Counted from the stretch's first letter, positions 1-8,448 are shown. The stretch is DNA of 32,966 nt from Flavobacteriaceae bacterium (GCA_029252265.1 JAQXBT010000063.1:1-32966), one strand, 5' to 3'. The notes: a model not told the origin generated them from the letters alone. Program-made: numbers and translations.

Positions 1-264
1 AACGTTCGTGTTAATACCATCTCACAATCGCCAACGCCCACCACTGCTGGTAAAGGAGTGAAAGGATTTGATGGCTTTATTGCTTATGCTGATAAAATGT
101 CGCCTTTAGGAAATGCAACTGCTTTGGATTGTGCCAATTATACCGTATCTCTATTTAGCGATTTAACCAAACGTGTAACCCTTCAGAACTTGTTCAATGA
201 TGGTGGTTTTAGTAATATGGGTGTTAGTGATGCTGTGATGGATACCTTTACAGAAGATGAGTAG
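1..264 (+). CDS. fabI: Enoyl-[acyl-carrier-protein] reductase FabI, C-terminal part (cut by window edge)
   Basis: The reading frame is open from base 1 to the TAG at 262-264, giving the last 87 residues of a short-chain-dehydrogenase-type enoyl-ACP reductase, which performs the NADH-dependent final reduction of each fatty-acid elongation cycle in the cytoplasm. The visible part contains the family's RVNTISQSPTPTTAGKG segment (the substrate-binding loop after the catalytic Tyr/Lys), then MSPLGNAT and the LFSDLTKRVTLQNLFNDGG strand-helix typical of Bacteroidota FabI. A GTG at 58 is only an internal valine, not a start, because the homology runs through it to base 1. The gene is followed by a strong hairpin terminator and appears to be the end of its transcript. 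Confidence 0.9.
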   Translation, partial: NVRVNTISQSPTPTTAGKGVKGFDGFIAYADKMSPLGNATALDCANYTVSLFSDLTKRVTLQNLFNDGGFSNMGVSDAVMDTFTEDE

Positions 265-292
265 CTAATTGACTACTAGTAATATATATATT

Positions 293-321
293 AAACCCAT
301 AGTTTTACTATGGGTTTTTTT
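293..321 (+). terminator. Rho-independent terminator after fabI
   Basis: A perfect 10-bp stem, AAACCCATAG (293-302) and CTATGGGTTT (308-317), with a TTTTA loop, runs into a T tract ending at 321. It separates fabI from the glycosyltransferase operon. Confidence 0.85.
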
Positions 322-358
322 ATACCACATCAACTCACTACAATTCAATCACTTTGTG

Positions 359-366
359 TAACTTTG
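359..366 (+). promoter_or_regulatory. Bacteroidota -7 promoter element upstream of the GT2 gene
   Basis: TAACTTTG matches the Bacteroidota -7 consensus TAnnTTTG. Its last base is only 6 bases before the ATG at 372, so the transcript would have a leader of zero to a few bases. No TTG is seen at the expected -33 position. Confidence 0.5.
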
Positions 367-371
367 TCACT

Positions 372-1382
372 ATGATTGCAAGTGATTTTTCGTTTATCAT
401 CCCTGTTTTTAACCGTCCAGAAGAAATTAGAGAACTTCTCGAAAGCTTTTGTGCTTTAGAATCGCCTAAGACGTTTGAAATTGTCATCATTGAAGATGGT
501 TCTACTTTAGACGCAAAACGCATTGTCGATCAGTTTCAAGACGCTCTCAAAATTAGTTATTACGCCAAAGAAAATACTGGGCCTGGACATTCCAGAAACT
601 ACGGTATGGAACGTGCCAAAGGCCGTTATTTTATTATTTTAGATTCTGATTGTATTCTGCCACCGCCTTATTTGGAAGCCGTTCTTTCCAAACTAAACAC
701 CTGCTATGTTGATGGGTTTGGAGGGCCAGATGCTGCCAAAGATACTTTTACAGACCTCCAAAAAGCAATTAATTTTTCGATGACGTCTTATATGACCACT
801 GGCGGTATTCGTGGCGGAAAAATATCGGTCGATAATTATGAACCCCGAAGTTTTAATATGGGGATTTCTAAAGAAGCCTTTCAAGCTACCGGTGGGTTTG
901 GACGGATACACCCAGGAGAAGATCCCGATTTGTCCATTCGACTCAAAGAAATGGGTTACCAGTTACATCTTATCCCTGAAGCTTTTGTATTTCATAAGCG
1001 CCGCATTTCATTAGAAAGTTTTTATACACAAGTCCATAAATTTGGACAAGCCCGCCCCATCCTTAATAAATGGCACCCACAATCCAAACGTTTGACCTAT
1101 TGGTTTCCAACAGTGTTTACGCTAGGTTTTGTGATAAGTAGCCTAGTGGCCTGTGTTGGGTTTTATGAGTTTTTAATCATTTATGGATTGTATTTTTTAG
1201 CAGCTATGATCGGTGCCTTTCGCAACTCAAGCAATATCATTGTAGCTTTTTTAGTACTTCCCGCTATTTGTATTCAGTTTTTTGGATATGGGTTTGGCTT
1301 TCTAAAGGCGACTCTAAAACTGGGGCTTTCTACGAAAGATGAGACGCTCTTATTTCCTAATTTATTTTTCAGAGCACAATGA
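372..1382 (+). CDS. Family 2 glycosyltransferase, membrane-associated
   Basis: This predicted 336-residue protein has a GT-A nucleotide-sugar transferase domain at its N-terminus: FSFIIPVFNRPEEI at the start, then EDGS, then the metal-binding DSD motif in IILDSDCILPP, and GEDPDLSIRL, which fits the usual acceptor/catalytic ED region. The last 90 or so residues hold about two or three hydrophobic segments, so it probably sits on the inner membrane and builds a surface glycan or glycolipid; the sugar and acceptor cannot be read from sequence. An in-frame TTG at 354 would add six residues, but it lies before or inside the -7 element, so ATG 372 is preferred. The stop overlaps the ATG of the YbbR gene (ATGA), implying translational coupling. 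Confidence 0.88.
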   Translation: MIASDFSFIIPVFNRPEEIRELLESFCALESPKTFEIVIIEDGSTLDAKRIVDQFQDALKISYYAKENTGPGHSRNYGMERAKGRYFIILDSDCILPPPYLEAVLSKLNTCYVDGFGGPDAAKDTFTDLQKAINFSMTSYMTTGGIRGGKISVDNYEPRSFNMGISKEAFQATGGFGRIHPGEDPDLSIRLKEMGYQLHLIPEAFVFHKRRISLESFYTQVHKFGQARPILNKWHPQSKRLTYWFPTVFTLGFVISSLVACVGFYEFLIIYGLYFLAAMIGAFRNSSNIIVAFLVLPAICIQFFGYGFGFLKATLKLGLSTKDETLLFPNLFFRAQ

Positions 1383-2350
1383 TAAAAAAAATTAAAAACA
1401 TAAAATCTAATATAATACAAGGCAAACGTTTGAATGTTTTTGTCTTATTTTTATCCTTGTCGTTTTTGATCTCATTACTCTCAAAACTATCAAATACGTA
1501 TACGCAAACGCTTCAATTTGAATTGCAACCAACGCAGATCGAATCCAATGAACTGATTGTGTCTAAGAGATCAAAAGCCATAAATGTCACACTTTCAGGA
1601 CGCGGATTTGAGCTTTTGAAATATTATATTTCGGAGCCTGTAATCGATGTTGATTTTTCACAATTAAATAAAGATAAAACTCATTATTATTGGACGGAAC
1701 GAAATCAGCTAGAAAAAATTATTAATCATTTTGATGCGAAAATTACGGTAAAGGCTATTAACCCAGATACCGTTTTATTTCCCTATGACCATCAATTTAT
1801 TAAAAAAATACCCGTCACGGTTTTGATAAACACAAGCTTTGCAGTGGGCTATGATTTGGTTAATTCGTATCGAGCCGTGCCCGATTCAATCACTGTTATT
1901 GGACCTGAATCAATCTTAAAATCAATGATAACAGTTCGTACAAAACTCCTAAATTTAGATGCTGTGAATTCCAATATTGATCAGGACGTCAACTTGGATC
2001 TACCCATCAAATCAAATCAACTAAAATATTCCCATCAGACAGTTTCTATAAGCGCTGAGGTTTCAAAATTCACCGAAGGTAGCGTCAATGTCCCTGTTAC
2101 CATTATCAACGTTCCCGAAGCCGTTAATATTAACTTTTTCCCTAAAGAAATCCCCGTTATTTTTTATGCAACTTTAAAGGCGTATAACAGTATCGATGCG
2201 GGTGATTTTTCTGTGGAATGTGATTTTAACTCCTTGAATATTGACAATAATTATTTGAATCCTGTTTTAGTAAACCAACCCATTAACATAAAAACGGCCA
2301 AACTAAAAGTAACGCAGTTAGAATATGTAATAACTCCTAAGAATGACTAA
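1379..2350 (+). CDS. YbbR-like domain protein (CdaR family)
   Basis: This 323-residue protein has one N-terminal membrane anchor (about residues 18-40, LNVFVLFLSLSFLISLLSKL) followed by extracytoplasmic YbbR-like repeats, recognisable from segments such as FIKKIPVTVLINTSFAVGYD and RAVPDSITVIGPESIL. In Firmicutes the YbbR protein CdaR modulates the c-di-AMP cyclase CdaA; no cyclase gene is adjacent here, so that role is not shown. The gene starts inside the stop of the glycosyltransferase (4-base overlap) and its own end overlaps coaE by 8 bases, so the three genes form one operon. Envelope-related function is likely but unproven. Confidence 0.8.
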   Translation: MIKKIKNIKSNIIQGKRLNVFVLFLSLSFLISLLSKLSNTYTQTLQFELQPTQIESNELIVSKRSKAINVTLSGRGFELLKYYISEPVIDVDFSQLNKDKTHYYWTERNQLEKIINHFDAKITVKAINPDTVLFPYDHQFIKKIPVTVLINTSFAVGYDLVNSYRAVPDSITVIGPESILKSMITVRTKLLNLDAVNSNIDQDVNLDLPIKSNQLKYSHQTVSISAEVSKFTEGSVNVPVTIINVPEAVNINFFPKEIPVIFYATLKAYNSIDAGDFSVECDFNSLNIDNNYLNPVLVNQPINIKTAKLKVTQLEYVITPKND

Positions 2351-2939
2351 AATTGTAGGACTTACGGGTGGTATTGGTAGTGGAAAAACTACAGTGGCTC
2401 GGCTATTTGAAACATTGGGAGTTCCAATTTATATTGCGGACGAAGAAGCCAAAACCTTGATGCAGAATTCTGAAATGATTCAACGAGAATTAATTCAGTT
2501 GTTAGGCGAATCGTGTTATGTAGATGGTCAGCTAAATAGAACTTTTATTGCCTCTAAAGTCTTTAATGACAAATCGTTATTGATGAAAATTAATGCGATT
2601 GTTCATCCAAAAGTAGCCGCTCATTTTGAACGTTGGGTGACTAATCAAGACGCCCCGTATGTCATCAAAGAAGTGGCAATTCTCTTTGAGACGAAATCTG
2701 AAAAGCAATTTGATTTTATTCTCACCGTAACGGCACCCACAGAAACGCGTATCCAGCGGGTAACCAATAGAGATCAAAAAACGAAAAAGGACATCGAGTC
2801 TATTATTGATAATCAACTGCCAGAGTCTCATAAAATGAGTCAATCTGATTTTGTGATTCACAATAAATCACTTTTAGAAACAGAAATAAATGTTCAAAAT
2901 ATTCACAAAGAAATTTTGAATAAAATCAAGAATTCGTAA
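2343..2939 (+). CDS. coaE: Dephospho-CoA kinase
   Basis: CoaE phosphorylates the 3'-hydroxyl of dephospho-CoA with ATP, the last step of coenzyme A synthesis in the cytoplasm. The protein begins with the P-loop GLTGGIGSGKTT (residues 6-17), continues with the conserved VPIYIADEEAK segment (substrate Asp), HPKV, and the lid region TRIQRVTNRDQ. At 198 residues it has normal family length. The ATG overlaps the end of the YbbR gene by 8 bases, which fixes the start. The next gene has its own promoter region, so this is probably the last gene of the GT2-ybbR-coaE operon. Confidence 0.95.
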   Translation: MTKIVGLTGGIGSGKTTVARLFETLGVPIYIADEEAKTLMQNSEMIQRELIQLLGESCYVDGQLNRTFIASKVFNDKSLLMKINAIVHPKVAAHFERWVTNQDAPYVIKEVAILFETKSEKQFDFILTVTAPTETRIQRVTNRDQKTKKDIESIIDNQLPESHKMSQSDFVIHNKSLLETEINVQNIHKEILNKIKNS

Positions 2940-2943
2940 AAAT

Positions 2944-2992
2944 TTAACATTTGTGTTAAGCTAAGGTTAAAACCAATTTTAACATCAATTAA
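2944..2992 (+). promoter_or_regulatory. Phased TTAA box array, candidate operator of the two-component operon
   Basis: Between coaE and the histidine kinase, TTAA occurs at 2944, 2956, 2967, 2979 and 2989, a spacing of 12, 11, 12 and 10 bases. The first two boxes form a perfect inverted repeat TTAACA-TTTG-TGTTAA (2944-2959), and the third lies in GGTTAAAACC. OmpR-family regulators usually bind tandem half-sites about one helical turn apart, so this is a plausible autoregulatory site for the downstream response regulator. Binding is inferred. Confidence 0.45.
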
Positions 2993-2997
2993 AGTCT

Positions 2998-3005
2998 TAA
3001 TTTTG
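2998..3005 (+). promoter_or_regulatory. -7 promoter element of the histidine kinase operon
   Basis: TAATTTTG fits TAnnTTTG and ends 5 bases before the ATG at 3010, implying a leaderless or nearly leaderless mRNA. There is no clear TTG at -33, which fits a promoter that depends on an activator bound to the TTAA array just upstream. Confidence 0.5.
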
Positions 3006-3009
3006 AATA

Positions 3010-4578
3010 ATGAATAAACGATTATTCGCCTTATTGGTTATTTTGATGAGTTTATCACTTATCGGAATTATTTTTGTTCAAGCGTATTACATTAATAATG
3101 CGCTAGAAACAAAAGAAGAACAATTCACTTTCAACGTAAAAAAAGCATTGACGTATACTACGAATCAAGTGGCTGACACTGAGTACAAAAAATATGTCAA
3201 AGCACTCAATAAAATCATTTCAGACGGCAAAGAGCCTGATACCACTGCGATCCGAAATATTACCGTTTATAAGCAGGACAATACCACCAATCAAATTATT
3301 ATTTATAATACAGGTATCCTCGAAGAAAATTTTAAAGTTCCTTCCCTTATCGATCTTAATATCGATAGTTTGGGCTTGAGTAATTTTAGAGGAAAAACAA
3401 CTACCAAAATTTATGATAACAATGTCTTGGGAGGTGATTTGATTTCTACGACCGAGCAATCTATCGAGAAAGTTCTTAATATGGACAAATTACAAAAGGC
3501 CACTTTTGAATCTCAATACAACTCTGAAATTAAAAATACGCCCATTCATCAACGCGTTACGGTCGAAGATATCCAGAAATTGTTGAGTAATAAATTAGCA
3601 GAAAACAATATTGATATTGAGTTTGAATTTGCCATTTTTCATCATGACCTTGGAACCAAAATTCAATCTCAAAATTTCGTACAAACATTGATCCCAACCA
3701 TAGGGGCTCCCATTTTTTTAGATGATAATAATGAGAGTGATTTTAAACTTTATATTAATTTCCCAGAACGAAAAAAATTCATCATTTCCTCCATTATTGG
3801 GGTCACCCTTTTATCGGTCTTATTCACCCTAATTATAATTATTGCGTACACAAGCGCATTGTATCAATTAATCAAACAGCGTAAAATATCTCAAATGAAA
3901 TCAGATTTCATCAACAATATGACGCATGAATTTAAAACCCCTATTGCGACGATTAATCTTGCTTTAGATGCGATTAAAAACCCCAAAATCATCAATGATC
4001 AAGAAAAAGTTAAACGCTATCTTCGAATGATTAAAGAAGAAAACAAACGTATGAATGCCCAAGTTGAAAATGTTTTACGAATTTCTCAACTTCAAAAAAA
4101 GCAACTCAATATTAGTAAAGAACGACTTAAGTTACACGATCTAATCGAAGATGCAATTACGCATGTAGAGCTTATCGTAGAAGATCGAAATGGCTATATC
4201 AGCACTCATTTTAATGCTCCTAAATCCTCGATCCTAGCCAATGAAACCTATTTTACAAATGTAATTGTTAATGTTTTGGACAATGCCATAAAATATTCTG
4301 ACGATGCTCCCAAAATTGATGTGTATACAGAAAATGTAGGTAACAATATTATTCTAAGGATTAAAGATCAAGGAAAGGGTATGAATAAAGCCGTACAAAA
4401 ACGTATATTTGAAGAGTTTTATAGAGAATATACAGGCGATGTTCATAATGTTAAAGGGCATGGGCTTGGCTTAACAAATGTGAAACGTATTGTAGAAAAT
4501 CACCAAGGAATTGTTTCTGTCGATAGTGAAAAAGGCAGAGGAAGTACTTTTATTATAAAATTACCATTAATAGCTTAA
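3010..4578 (+). CDS. Two-component sensor histidine kinase, RprX-like
   Basis: This 522-residue membrane kinase has a first membrane segment at about residues 5-27, a long periplasmic sensor region (28-262) with no recognised domain, and a second membrane segment at about 266-288. The cytoplasmic part has a HisKA domain with the phospho-acceptor His306 in MTHEFKTPIATIN, followed by an ATPase domain: N-box NVLDNAIKYSDDAP, G1 DQGKGM, and G2 GHGLGL. The layout and the H-box resemble Bacteroidota RprX. Its stop is 4 bases before the ATG of the response regulator, so they are co-transcribed partners. The signal sensed is not evident. Confidence 0.92.
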   Translation: MNKRLFALLVILMSLSLIGIIFVQAYYINNALETKEEQFTFNVKKALTYTTNQVADTEYKKYVKALNKIISDGKEPDTTAIRNITVYKQDNTTNQIIIYNTGILEENFKVPSLIDLNIDSLGLSNFRGKTTTKIYDNNVLGGDLISTTEQSIEKVLNMDKLQKATFESQYNSEIKNTPIHQRVTVEDIQKLLSNKLAENNIDIEFEFAIFHHDLGTKIQSQNFVQTLIPTIGAPIFLDDNNESDFKLYINFPERKKFIISSIIGVTLLSVLFTLIIIIAYTSALYQLIKQRKISQMKSDFINNMTHEFKTPIATINLALDAIKNPKIINDQEKVKRYLRMIKEENKRMNAQVENVLRISQLQKKQLNISKERLKLHDLIEDAITHVELIVEDRNGYISTHFNAPKSSILANETYFTNVIVNVLDNAIKYSDDAPKIDVYTENVGNNIILRIKDQGKGMNKAVQKRIFEEFYREYTGDVHNVKGHGLGLTNVKRIVENHQGIVSVDSEKGRGSTFIIKLPLIA

Positions 4579-4582
4579 TATC

Positions 4583-5287
4583 ATGGAAGAAAGTTTAAAA
4601 AAAATATTACTAGTAGAAGATGACCCAAATTTTGGAACGGTATTAAAAGAGTATTTGTCAATCAATGGCTACGAAGTAACACACGCCAAGAATGGAATGG
4701 AAGGCTACGAGAAATTTAAAAAAACAGACTACCATTTGTGTATTTTGGATGTAATGATGCCATATAAAGATGGGTTTACGCTTGCCAAAGAAATCCGTGA
4801 AAAAAACACAGAAATTCCTATTATTTTCCTCACCGCTAAAGCGCTTAAGGAAGATGTTTTGAAAGGATATAAAGTGGGAGCAGATGACTATTTGAATAAA
4901 CCATTTGATAGCGAAGTATTGCTAATGAAAATCAAAGCCATTATTCAGCGCAAAACTGTTGATACCCTAGCGGATAGCAAACAGTTTGAGTTTACTATCG
5001 GCGAATTTAGCCTTAATTCGAAGCTTCGTTTTTTAAGTCACAAGGGTGATAAACCCGCTAAGTTATCGCCAAAAGAAAATGAATTACTTCGGTTGTTGAT
5101 TTTACATGAAAATGATTTAATGCCGAGAGAAATTGCACTCACAAAAATATGGAGAGATGACAATTATTTTACCTCTCGAAGTATGGACGTTTATATTGCC
5201 AAATTAAGAAAATATTTAAAGTTAGATCCAAAAGTAGAAATCTTAAATATTCATGGCGAAGGTTTTCGACTCGTGGTGAATAAATAA
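4583..5287 (+). CDS. OmpR-family DNA-binding response regulator, RprY-like
   Basis: The 234-residue protein has a receiver domain with acidic pocket Asp13/Asp14, phospho-acceptor Asp56 in CILDVMMP, the switch Thr in FLTAKA, and Lys106 in NKPFD. The C-terminal half is a winged-helix transcriptional-regulator domain (about 135-232): LSPKENELLRLLILHEN, then SRSMDVYIAKLRKYL, then ILNIHGEGFRLV. It would be phosphorylated by the kinase encoded just upstream and probably binds tandem sites such as the phased TTAA boxes before the operon. It is the last gene of the operon and ends at a hairpin shared with miaA on the opposite strand. Confidence 0.93.
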   Translation: MEESLKKILLVEDDPNFGTVLKEYLSINGYEVTHAKNGMEGYEKFKKTDYHLCILDVMMPYKDGFTLAKEIREKNTEIPIIFLTAKALKEDVLKGYKVGADDYLNKPFDSEVLLMKIKAIIQRKTVDTLADSKQFEFTIGEFSLNSKLRFLSHKGDKPAKLSPKENELLRLLILHENDLMPREIALTKIWRDDNYFTSRSMDVYIAKLRKYLKLDPKVEILNIHGEGFRLVVNK

Positions 5288-5293
5288 CTATTT

Positions 5294-5320
5294 AAAAACC
5301 AGCTATTCGCTGGTTTTTTT
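5294..5320. terminator. Bidirectional terminator between the response regulator and miaA
   Basis: AAAAACCAGC (5294-5303) pairs with GCTGGTTTTT (5309-5318) around a TATTC loop, with T-rich ends on both strands. It serves the plus-strand two-component operon and, from the other side, the long minus-strand run ending in miaA; the miaA stop codon at 5303-5305 lies within the hairpin. Confidence 0.85.
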
Positions 5321-6223
5321 TATAACTGTATTTAAATGATTTACGATATCTTCTAGATTTGTGTCATATTCAAACCAAGCGGTTTCAGGATCTTTTTGAA
5401 ACCATGTCATCTGTCTTTTGGCAAATCGTCTTGTGTTTTTTTTGATTTCTGAAACCGCAAAATCCAGCGTCCATTCTCCATCAAAATAGTGAAATAACTC
5501 TTTGTATCCCACTGTATTGAGTGCATTTAAATCTCTATGTTCAAATACAGATTTAGCTTCTTCAAGCAACCCATTTTCTAGCATTTGATCCACCCTTTGA
5601 TTAATTCGTTCATAAATTAAAGGCCGCTCTGCTTTTAATCCAATCGAAATCGTATTGAAAGGTCTTTTTCGTTTGTCTTTATTTAAAAAACTAGAATAGG
5701 GGTTTCCAGTTCCTCTACAAATTTCAAGTGCTCTGATCACTCGGTGTGGGTTTTTCAGGGCAATGGTTGCATAGCTAATCGGATCTATTTCTTTTAATTC
5801 TTCTTGAAGAAACTCGAGCCCGTTAGTTTCTAGTTCAGAATTGAGTTGCATTCTGATTTCTGGCGCAATATCAGGAAATTCATCAAAGCCTTTTGTAACT
5901 GCATTTACATACAATCCAGAACCTCCAACCATGATAATAATGGGGTTTGTTCGCTGAAGTTCTTCGAGTTTTGCTAGTGCTTCTGTTTCAAAAGCGCCCA
6001 CACTATAGGTGTCTTTTATTGATTTATGGTGAATAAAATGATGAGCTGCTGTGGCTAATTCAGAACCGGTTGGTGCGGCAGTGCCTATAGGGATTTCTTT
6101 ATAAAATTGACGCGAATCTGCGGATAGAATCGCTGTTTTAAAATGCGTTGCTAATTTTAAACTAAGCGCAGTTTTACCAATCCCAGTAGGGCCAACAATT
6201 GAAATAAGTGTTTTATGCATCAT
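5303..6223 (-). CDS. miaA: tRNA dimethylallyltransferase
   Basis: MiaA transfers a dimethylallyl group to N6 of A37 in tRNAs that read codons starting with U. The protein opens with the P-loop GPTGIGKTALS, then SADSRQFYKEIPIGTAAP (the family's DSRQ-Y-G signature), GGSGLYVNA, and the RNA-binding region NTVGYKEL, with R-FAKRQMTWFQKD near the C-terminus. Starting at the tandem ATG codons 6223/6220 (MMHKTLISIVGPTG) gives about 306 residues, the normal length; the longer open frame to 6280 would run through the preceding channel gene. The start overlaps the channel gene's end by 11 bases. It is the last gene of the minus-strand run. Confidence 0.93.
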   Translation of the reverse strand: MMHKTLISIVGPTGIGKTALSLKLATHFKTAILSADSRQFYKEIPIGTAAPTGSELATAAHHFIHHKSIKDTYSVGAFETEALAKLEELQRTNPIIIMVGGSGLYVNAVTKGFDEFPDIAPEIRMQLNSELETNGLEFLQEELKEIDPISYATIALKNPHRVIRALEICRGTGNPYSSFLNKDKRKRPFNTISIGLKAERPLIYERINQRVDQMLENGLLEEAKSVFEHRDLNALNTVGYKELFHYFDGEWTLDFAVSEIKKNTRRFAKRQMTWFQKDPETAWFEYDTNLEDIVNHLNTVIKKTSE

Positions 6224-7049
6224 GAATTTTATGACCACATTTATGACAGTATTCAGCCTCATCTTGGTGATATGCCTCATTGCAATTTGTACAAGCTTGC
6301 GTATTATTTGGAATCAGTTTCTCATCAGATTTTGTCATTTCGGAGGTGACAATCCCCGTTGGAACAGCTATAATGCCATATCCTAAAATCATAATTAATG
6401 AGGCAATCAATTGACCCAAAGCGGTGATAGGAGCAATGTCGCCATAGCCAACCGTTGTCAACGTTACAATGGCCCAATACACACTTCTTGGAATGCTTGT
6501 AAAACCACTATCTTGATCACTTTCAATAAGGTACATGATGGTTCCTAAAATGATACATAATACAATGACAAACGAAATAAATACCGCTATTTTTGCACGA
6601 CTTCGTTTTAATGCTTTCCCGAAATTAGCACTTTCTCCAATGAATCGAGTGAGTTTTAAAATTCTAAACACGCGTAATAAGCGTAAGGCTCTTAGAGCTA
6701 TTAAAGAATGCGATCCTAAAATAAATAAGGAAAGGTATTTTGGAATGGTTGATAAAAGATCGATGATTCCATAAAAACTAAAGATGTATGTTTTTGGTTT
6801 TTTAACCGATATAATTCGAGCGATATATTCGAGGGTGAATAAAATAGTGATCACCCACTCCGAAATATCAAGAAGGCTTGCATACCGCGATCCAATACTT
6901 TCGACGCTTTCTAACATCACCAAAAGGATGCTGATAAGAATCACAATTAATAGAATAATATCAAATAACTTTCCTGCTGGGGTGTCAGCTTCATAAATAA
7001 TTTCATGAACTTTTTCTCTCCAACTTCTTGATTGATTTGATTTTGACAT
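6213..7049 (-). CDS. Voltage-gated potassium channel with C-terminal zinc ribbon
   Basis: This 278-residue inner-membrane protein has the six-helix Kv layout. The voltage-sensor helix S4 lies at about 118-136 with arginines every third residue (R120, R123, R126, R129). The pore loop carries the K+ selectivity filter TTVGYGD at 198-204, followed by S6. The C-terminus is a small zinc ribbon with CxxC pairs at Cys253/256 and Cys268/271, seen in several bacterial ion-channel and transporter families. The gene is 22 bases after the exonuclease gene and overlaps miaA by 11 bases, so it belongs to the same operon. The zinc ribbon might act as a redox- or metal-responsive tail, but this is inference. 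Confidence 0.9.
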   Translation of the reverse strand: MSKSNQSRSWREKVHEIIYEADTPAGKLFDIILLIVILISILLVMLESVESIGSRYASLLDISEWVITILFTLEYIARIISVKKPKTYIFSFYGIIDLLSTIPKYLSLFILGSHSLIALRALRLLRVFRILKLTRFIGESANFGKALKRSRAKIAVFISFVIVLCIILGTIMYLIESDQDSGFTSIPRSVYWAIVTLTTVGYGDIAPITALGQLIASLIMILGYGIIAVPTGIVTSEMTKSDEKLIPNNTQACTNCNEAYHQDEAEYCHKCGHKIHDA

Positions 7050-7071
7050 ATCTCAAAAATACTAAAAAACT

Positions 7072-8439
7072 TTAGTCCTTCAGTTTAATTATTTTTAATC
7101 TTTTATGACGGCGCATAAAACTTTGAATGATATGCTTCGCATCCTTATTGTGTTCCATTGGAGTCAGAATCGATTTTAAGACTTCAGTTGAGTGGATTTG
7201 GAAGTTTAAATTAAAATAGGCATAGCCCTTAAAAACACCATTTTCAATCAAAATAGCACTGCGTTCATCAACAGCCCGACCATAATCAATCACAATCATA
7301 TTTTGATCTTTAAATCTATGGGATTCAAGTAGACTCAGCACTCTTTTATTATATATTTCGGCGGGTTCTTCTGAAATACAGGCACCTGCACAGGTTTTGA
7401 TATCATATCCAAAACAAGAATTGGCCGTTTTATAAAGCCCACATAATTTTTGACAGAGTTGGTATTTTTCCACAATTTTATTCAAAAAGCTTTTACCGCT
7501 ATCTTGATTCGAAAAGGTCGTGATTGGTTTTTGATTGCCTTTTATTTTTTCAACTTTTAAGTTGATATAGCCTTCTTGGTCTCTAAAACTAAACAATCCA
7601 TGCGTAAAAATAGTCCGCCGAAGTGCGCGATTAAATTTAGGTTTGTTGCGTTTAATTTCTTCACTTTCTTTTAAAAGTGCGACCAATTCACTGCCGGTTT
7701 CGTCATAAGTGACGGCTGCGACTTCGAGTTGTATTTTTTTTGATTTTGGAGTCTGCCCCGTAAAGTGCTGATTGATTCGACTTTTGATATTTTTGCTTTT
7801 TCCAATATACACAATTTCACCATCGGCCTTGTGGATGTAATAAACGCCTGTAACGGATGGTAATTTAGAAATAATATCCATTAATTTAGGTTCCATTTGA
7901 TGCTTTGGATCCATTCGTATCGCCGCTTTTACAATTGTTTTTTCAAGATCTTTGTCCAGTAGCATCTTAAAAAGCTTGACCGTTGCTGTGGCATCTCCGG
8001 CGGCACGATGCCGATCACTAACAGGAATCCCTAAGGATCGTACCAGTTTGCCCAAACTGTAGGAAGGAAGGTCTGGTATCAATTGTTTAGAAAGTTCTAC
8101 AGTGCACAAATTTTCACGCTCAAAATCAAATCCGAGACGTCTGAACTCTGTTTTCAAAATTCGATAATCAAATTGAGCGTTATGCGCTACTAAAATACTG
8201 CCTTCGGTAATTTCAATAATCCGTTTGGCGACCTCATAAAATTTTGGTGCAGACCTTAGCATTTTACTGTTTATCCCTGTGAGGTTAACCACAAAAGGTT
8301 GAATTTCCCGTTCCGGATTAACGAGACTGATAAATTGATCTACAATTTTATGACCGTCAAACTTATAGATTGCAATTTCTGTAATGCCTTCTTCATTGAA
8401 CTTTCCTCCAGTGGTTTCTATGTCTACTATCGTATAAAT
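7072..8439 (-). CDS. DnaQ-like exonuclease fused to a GIY-YIG (UvrC-type) nuclease, non-ATG start
   Basis: Translating upstream of the GTG at 8292 recovers the exonuclease start: YTIVDIETTGG with Asp6 and Glu8, then HNAQFD (Asp91) and HRAAGDA (His144, Asp149), a complete DEDDh active site. A GIY-YIG domain follows at about 196-280 (GVYYI, VYIGKSKNIKSR) with a UvrC/Cho-like tail. It likely cuts damaged or branched DNA in repair. There is no ATG or GTG before the DIETTGG motif: the frame between the yggS stop (8449-8451) and the domain reads ATC GAC ATT ATT TAT ACG. ATT at 8437-8439 lies exactly where homologues have Met, so I chose it; ATT 8440-8442 or ATC 8446-8448 are alternatives. Predicted length is 455 residues. 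It is translated right after yggS, probably by coupling. Confidence 0.83.
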   Translation of the reverse strand: MYTIVDIETTGGKFNEEGITEIAIYKFDGHKIVDQFISLVNPEREIQPFVVNLTGINSKMLRSAPKFYEVAKRIIEITEGSILVAHNAQFDYRILKTEFRRLGFDFERENLCTVELSKQLIPDLPSYSLGKLVRSLGIPVSDRHRAAGDATATVKLFKMLLDKDLEKTIVKAAIRMDPKHQMEPKLMDIISKLPSVTGVYYIHKADGEIVYIGKSKNIKSRINQHFTGQTPKSKKIQLEVAAVTYDETGSELVALLKESEEIKRNKPKFNRALRRTIFTHGLFSFRDQEGYINLKVEKIKGNQKPITTFSNQDSGKSFLNKIVEKYQLCQKLCGLYKTANSCFGYDIKTCAGACISEEPAEIYNKRVLSLLESHRFKDQNMIVIDYGRAVDERSAILIENGVFKGYAYFNLNFQIHSTEVLKSILTPMEHNKDAKHIIQSFMRRHKRLKIIKLKD

Positions 8440-8448
8440 AATGTCGAT

